A stretch of 64,000 nucleotides of DNA from Prorocentrum cordatum. Taxonomy: Eukaryota > Sar > Dinophyceae > Prorocentrales > Prorocentraceae. The translations under genes were made by a program, and so were the position numbers. Under the pieces are notes generated by a model, which worked only from the letters and a program-made list of their open reading frames with translations, had not been told where the DNA came from and did no database searches. Positions 60,805-64,000 of this stretch are shown piece by piece; position 1 is the stretch's first letter; each line of letters starts with the position of its first letter. The stretch spans positions 1,122,174-1,186,173 of the forward strand of contig CAUYUJ010014205.1 of assembly GCA_963575745.1 (NCBI GenBank), written 5' to 3'.

Positions 60805-61223
60805 TTAACATTGGCTGATTCGGCCATCGCGTGCAGAAAAACGGCATCCTTTCCTCCGCCTCCCCGCTTCCCCCCTCTCTGATGATGAGCCTCCGGGGGG
60901 GAGCTGAATTAAGTGCTTCCCCCACCTTGTTTGAGCCATGCGGCGCCTACAACGGCCCCGAGAGACCTCTCAGACCCCCTTTCCCAAAGGAGCCCCAAGA
61001 GCTTACTCCTCCTCGGCCCCCGTGGGAGGAGGAGGAGGAAGGGGGGGGGGGGGGGCGGGCGGATGAGGAGAAGGAGGAGGAGAGAAGAGGACGACGATGC
61101 GATTTTTCGGCGAAAGCCGACGCCGTTGCCCTGGCTGTTGAATTACCTGAATCATGTCTGAACGAACTACTCCCTCCTCATCCTCCTCCTCGCCGCCTCC
61201 TCCGGAACCGTCTGGCGCCAGGG
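60805..61223. other. Convergent intergenic region with GGA microsatellite
   Basis: Between a plus-strand gene ending at 60,804 and a minus-strand gene ending at 61,224. 61,026-61,090 is GGA repeat with a ten-G run. No further feature seen. Confidence 0.6.
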
Positions 61224-62632
61224 CTATTGCGCTGCTGCTGTTGGAGCGCTGCACTGGGAGCAGAGGAACTCTTCGGAGGCGAATTGTGACCTCGAGCCTA
61301 TTGGCACCAAAGTACCAACGCTTCCGGAGACGTAGGCCGGGCACCTATCGCACGGCACATGAGACCCCGGCTGAGCGTACCAGAGCGGCTCACACCTCTT
61401 CAGGCTGGCCACGCTCCACTTCTGCTCGAGAGTCGGGCCCTTGCCGTCGCCTGTCTGAATACCGTCGCTCCACGAGACGCTCCGCTTCTTCTTGGAAACG
61501 CCCGCAGAGCTCGAAGTGGCGTCGGTTTTCCGCTTCTTGAGCTTCGACGGGACTGGCGGGCCCGCCAGCGCGCTCGACGGCGGAGGCTGCGCGGGCCGCT
61601 GATTGTCGCACATGATGCTGGGGGGGTACACCAGCCTGCCCGCGAGCGCCATCTGCCCGAACTTGTAGTGCTTCTCCTTCAACGTTTCGGTGATGCCGTA
61701 CAAGTTCTCGAGGTGCTTGAGCGCGGCCTGCATCTCTTCGCGCGACTCCTTGACACTCGGCCACGTACGGCGCCACAACTGGAAGCGCTCCTCGCTGTTG
61801 AAGACCTCCTTCATCATGCCCATCTTGATGGACGCGAACTCAGCGCCGAGGTGCTGGAGGTCGTCGTGCAGGAGCTTGTAGGCAAGGATCTGCGCCGGGC
61901 CCTGGGACTGCGGGCGCCCGCTGCCCGCTGGCGCCGCGCGCGCCGGTGGCGCCGATGGCGCCGGTGGCGCCGGTGGACCTGGAGGCGACGGCGGCGCCTC
62001 CGCCGCCCCTGAAGTCTTCTTCGGAGAATCCGAGAGCTCCGATGACTCCGAGTCCGAAGCAGAATCGGACGACGGCGTCGCCGGCGGCGGCGTGGGCGGA
62101 GGCCGCCGAGTCGCCTGCTGCGGCGTGGGCGGAGGCCGCGCCGTCGAAGCCGTCCCGCTGCCCTCATTCTTGGCGCCCTCGCCCCTGGTCGGCGTTGGCG
62201 GCGCTGGCGACGCCGGCGCTGGCGACGCTGTCCTGCTGGTCCGCGCACGGGGGCCCATAAGGTTCCAGGAGCCTTCGTCGCCGAACTTCGGCCAGAGGTC
62301 TTCAGAGACGGTCGCCCTGTCACGCCACAGCTTGCTGCCACCCCCGTCCTCCCACCAGCTGGCGAAGCGCCTGACCACGCCACGATGCTGTTGCTTGCAG
62401 GCCTTGTCCTCCGGAGACGCACGCACATCAGCTCTAGGTACTCCTTCGACGCCATCGCGGGGAAGGTGATGTCGTCGCGCATGAACAACATTCGGAAGAA
62501 CACCCCGAACTTCTTCACCGAGGAGGGGTTGCACTTCTTCACCAGCCAGTCCTCCCGGAAGCGATAGGACACTAGGGGGAAGTAGACCACGTCGTCGATG
62601 CAGTTCTTGTGCTTGCTGGTGAACACCTCCAT
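61224..62632 (-). CDS. Unrecognised gene with zinc-ribbon-like C-terminus, one frameshift
   Basis: Start ATG 62,632 (MEVFTSKHKNCIDDVVYFPL; VSYRFREDWLVKKCNPSS). Sense in this frame runs to about 62,415 (KEYLELMCV), then resumes one frame over (SPEDKACKQQHRGVVRRFAS) near the duplication GTGCGTGCG, so a small indel is likely. The middle (62,270-61,930) is P/A/S-rich and disordered. A helical segment follows (LLHDDLQHLGAEFASIKMG; EEMQAALKHLENLYGITET), then a K-rich patch and CDRC...CSQC, a possible zinc site. Stop TAG at 61,224-61,226; the frame stays nearly open to a TGA about 80 bases further. Function unknown. Confidence 0.6.
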
Positions 62633-63194
62633 CGGCGAAGGCTCCGTCGTCGCGCGTCGCAGGCCCAAGGCCGCGCCGCGCAAGCAGGAACCCGTCGCGC
62701 GCCGGGCCGGCGGAGGCTCGCTGAGGCGCGCAGCCCGCCGGGGCGCGAGCAGGAACCCGTCGAGGTTCGCAGCTCTGAAAAACAAAGCCCAAATGGCTAT
62801 ACGAGGAGGAGGATGAGGAGGAGGAGGAGGACCAACACCGGACAGGACGCCCAGAGGACAAGATTTTGCTGGTGGGGCGGTTTTAAGCGGAACCCCAGGA
62901 AACGCGAGGTGCGCTGGGCTCCCTCCCCTCCTCCTCCTCCTCCTCCTCCCCCTCCTCCTCCTCATCATCATCATCCTTCTCCTCCTACCTACCTACTAGT
63001 CAGTTTGAATCAATGCCGCATCCTCCTCTGCCTCCCTCCCTCCTCCCTCCGCCCCTCCTCCCTCCCTCCTCTCCTCTCCACCGCCTCATTTCATCTCCTC
63101 CCCTCCGCCTCCCTGGCCATCGTGTGCAGAACAAGAGCATCCTCTCCTCTCGTCCGCCTCCTCTTCTCCGCCATCTCCTCTAAGGCATAATCCG
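62633..63194. other. Upstream region of the minus-strand gene; leader-like sequence and TCC tracts
   Basis: The minus strand at about 62,804-62,784 reads CGTATAGCCATTTGGGCTTTG, like the spliced leader with a two-base insertion. TTTTTCAG, a good acceptor, follows at about 62,781-62,774, some 140 bp before the ATG. 62,805-62,830 is GGA repeat; 62,920-62,970 and 63,030-63,120 are TCC-rich. Confidence 0.45.
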
Positions 63195-63600
63195 TGCCAG
63201 CTGCTTCGGCTGACCCATCCACCCTCAGCTGCTTCGGCTGACCCATACTCCACCCCCGCCCAGCTTCAGAAGACTTCGACACGACCATCCGTAACAACGG
63301 ATGATATTTCTAAGGCTGATTGCCCAAAATGGGCGTTGGGGAGCATGCGAACCCTGTGGCCGAACCAGCCAACAAACGTTAAACGAGGCCGAACCAGCCA
63401 GCCCGACTGGCGCTGTCTCTTCAAAACGAGGACCCAACACCACAGGGTGGTTGGAAAGCGACCTCCATCCGTGTAATTTCCGCAGCTGTTAAGACGAAGT
63501 GATGAAGATGGGAGGAGGGAGGGGGCAGCGGGAAGAAGGTGGGAACGCGGGGCGCTGTCTCTTCAAAACGAGGACCCAACACCACAGGATGGTTGGGAAA
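63195..63600. repeat. Second copy of the dispersed CTGCTTCGGCTGACCC repeat
   Basis: 63,198-63,246 has two CTGCTTCGGCTGACCC units and 63,345-63,440 the conserved block (GCATGCGAACCCTGTGG to CAAAACGAGGACCCAA) found at 43,375-43,480. A third partial copy (GCGCTGTCTCTTCAAAACGA) is at 63,550-63,597, giving a local direct repeat that includes CACCACAGG.TGGTTGG. Confidence 0.75.
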
Positions 63601-64000
63601 AAAGCCCTGCGGGGACCCCTCCTCCCTCCTCCTCCTCCTCCTCCTCCTCATCCTCCTACCTCCTCCTCCTCCCTCCTCCCTCCTCCTCCCCCTCCTCCTG
63701 GGGAACGATTCTGAGCGGAGTTGGGCCGCCGTTGTATCACTGCCGTTGTCTCAAACGGCTCTCCTCCGACCATTGCTCGGACTTCTTCTGATCGTGTGAC
63801 GAGCCCCTCACAGACGTCACTGCTCCGAGGAGGGGCGCCACTGCTCCGAGGAGGGACGGGAGCGAGAGGACCGAAGAGCGAGGAGGTTCGGGGATCGAGG
63901 GCCATCCTCCGCTGGGTGTCCGAGGAGGAGGGGGAGGAGGGGGAGGGGGAGGGGGCTCAGGAGGAGGAGGGAGCTTCGGGGGGTGCCCGAGAGCCCAAAA
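63601..64000. repeat. TCC then GGA microsatellites with mixed GC-rich sequence
   Basis: 63,622-63,705 is TCC repeat and 63,925-63,975 GGA/GGGGGA repeat. Between them GAGGAGGGGCGCCACTGCTCC is partly duplicated (about 63,815-63,855). No gene seen before the window ends. Confidence 0.65.

Overview
The window looks like nuclear DNA of a dinoflagellate. Three things point there. Two small intronless genes near the right end are preceded by degenerate copies of the dinoflagellate spliced leader (19/22 and 18/22 matches, compared with the leader from memory). A multi-exon gene has introns flanked by short direct repeats, two of which only join in frame with GA-AG ends. The rest is GC-rich, repeat-dominated and carries Copia-type and DIRS-like retroelements. 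Genus cannot be fixed from the sequence; Prorocentrum, Polarella and Symbiodiniaceae are all possible.

Layout. 1-10,864: a minus-strand Copia element whose gag is split. The gag N-terminus lies at 10,864-10,204 and the zinc-knuckle/protease half at 1,737-331, with the start of integrase running off the left edge. The 8.5 kb between them is bounded by CCCAAACAG...CTGTTTGGG and packed with satellites, 64-bp arrays and a ~600-bp palindrome. 11,720-14,850, 26,324-29,570, 37,499-48,658 and 51,598-55,327 hold at least nine copies of one large non-coding repeat element. It starts CCCGGAAAGG, ends CCTTTCCGGG...ATCATG, is always in plus orientation and always sits in a T-run, with two clean nested insertions. 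15,889-25,629 is a nearly complete Copia LTR retrotransposon with 129-bp LTRs differing at one base. 33,054-37,273 (minus) is a decayed DIRS-like element coding for reverse transcriptase, RNase H, a cytosine-methyltransferase-like module and a tyrosine recombinase lacking its catalytic tyrosine.

49,111-57,046 is a multi-exon host-type gene of unknown function, or two genes. Its largest intron contains three of the CCCGGAAAGG elements. 58,158-58,589 (minus) is a small lysine-rich protein gene. 59,113-60,804 (plus) is a HAD-like gene with a coiled-coil tail broken by two TAA codons. 61,224-62,632 (minus) is an unrecognised gene with one frameshift. Microsatellites, mostly GGA/TCC, fill the gaps.

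Taken together, most of the window is a record of mobile DNA acting on itself: T-run-seeking repeat elements inserting into each other and into introns, retroelements landing in GGA repeats, and mRNAs apparently copied back with their leader. The least explained feature is the T-run element family, and the 18-bp core GATGTCTCNNGCGAAACG that it shares with the otherwise different CCCAAACAG family. Domain calls are by eye; no database search was run.
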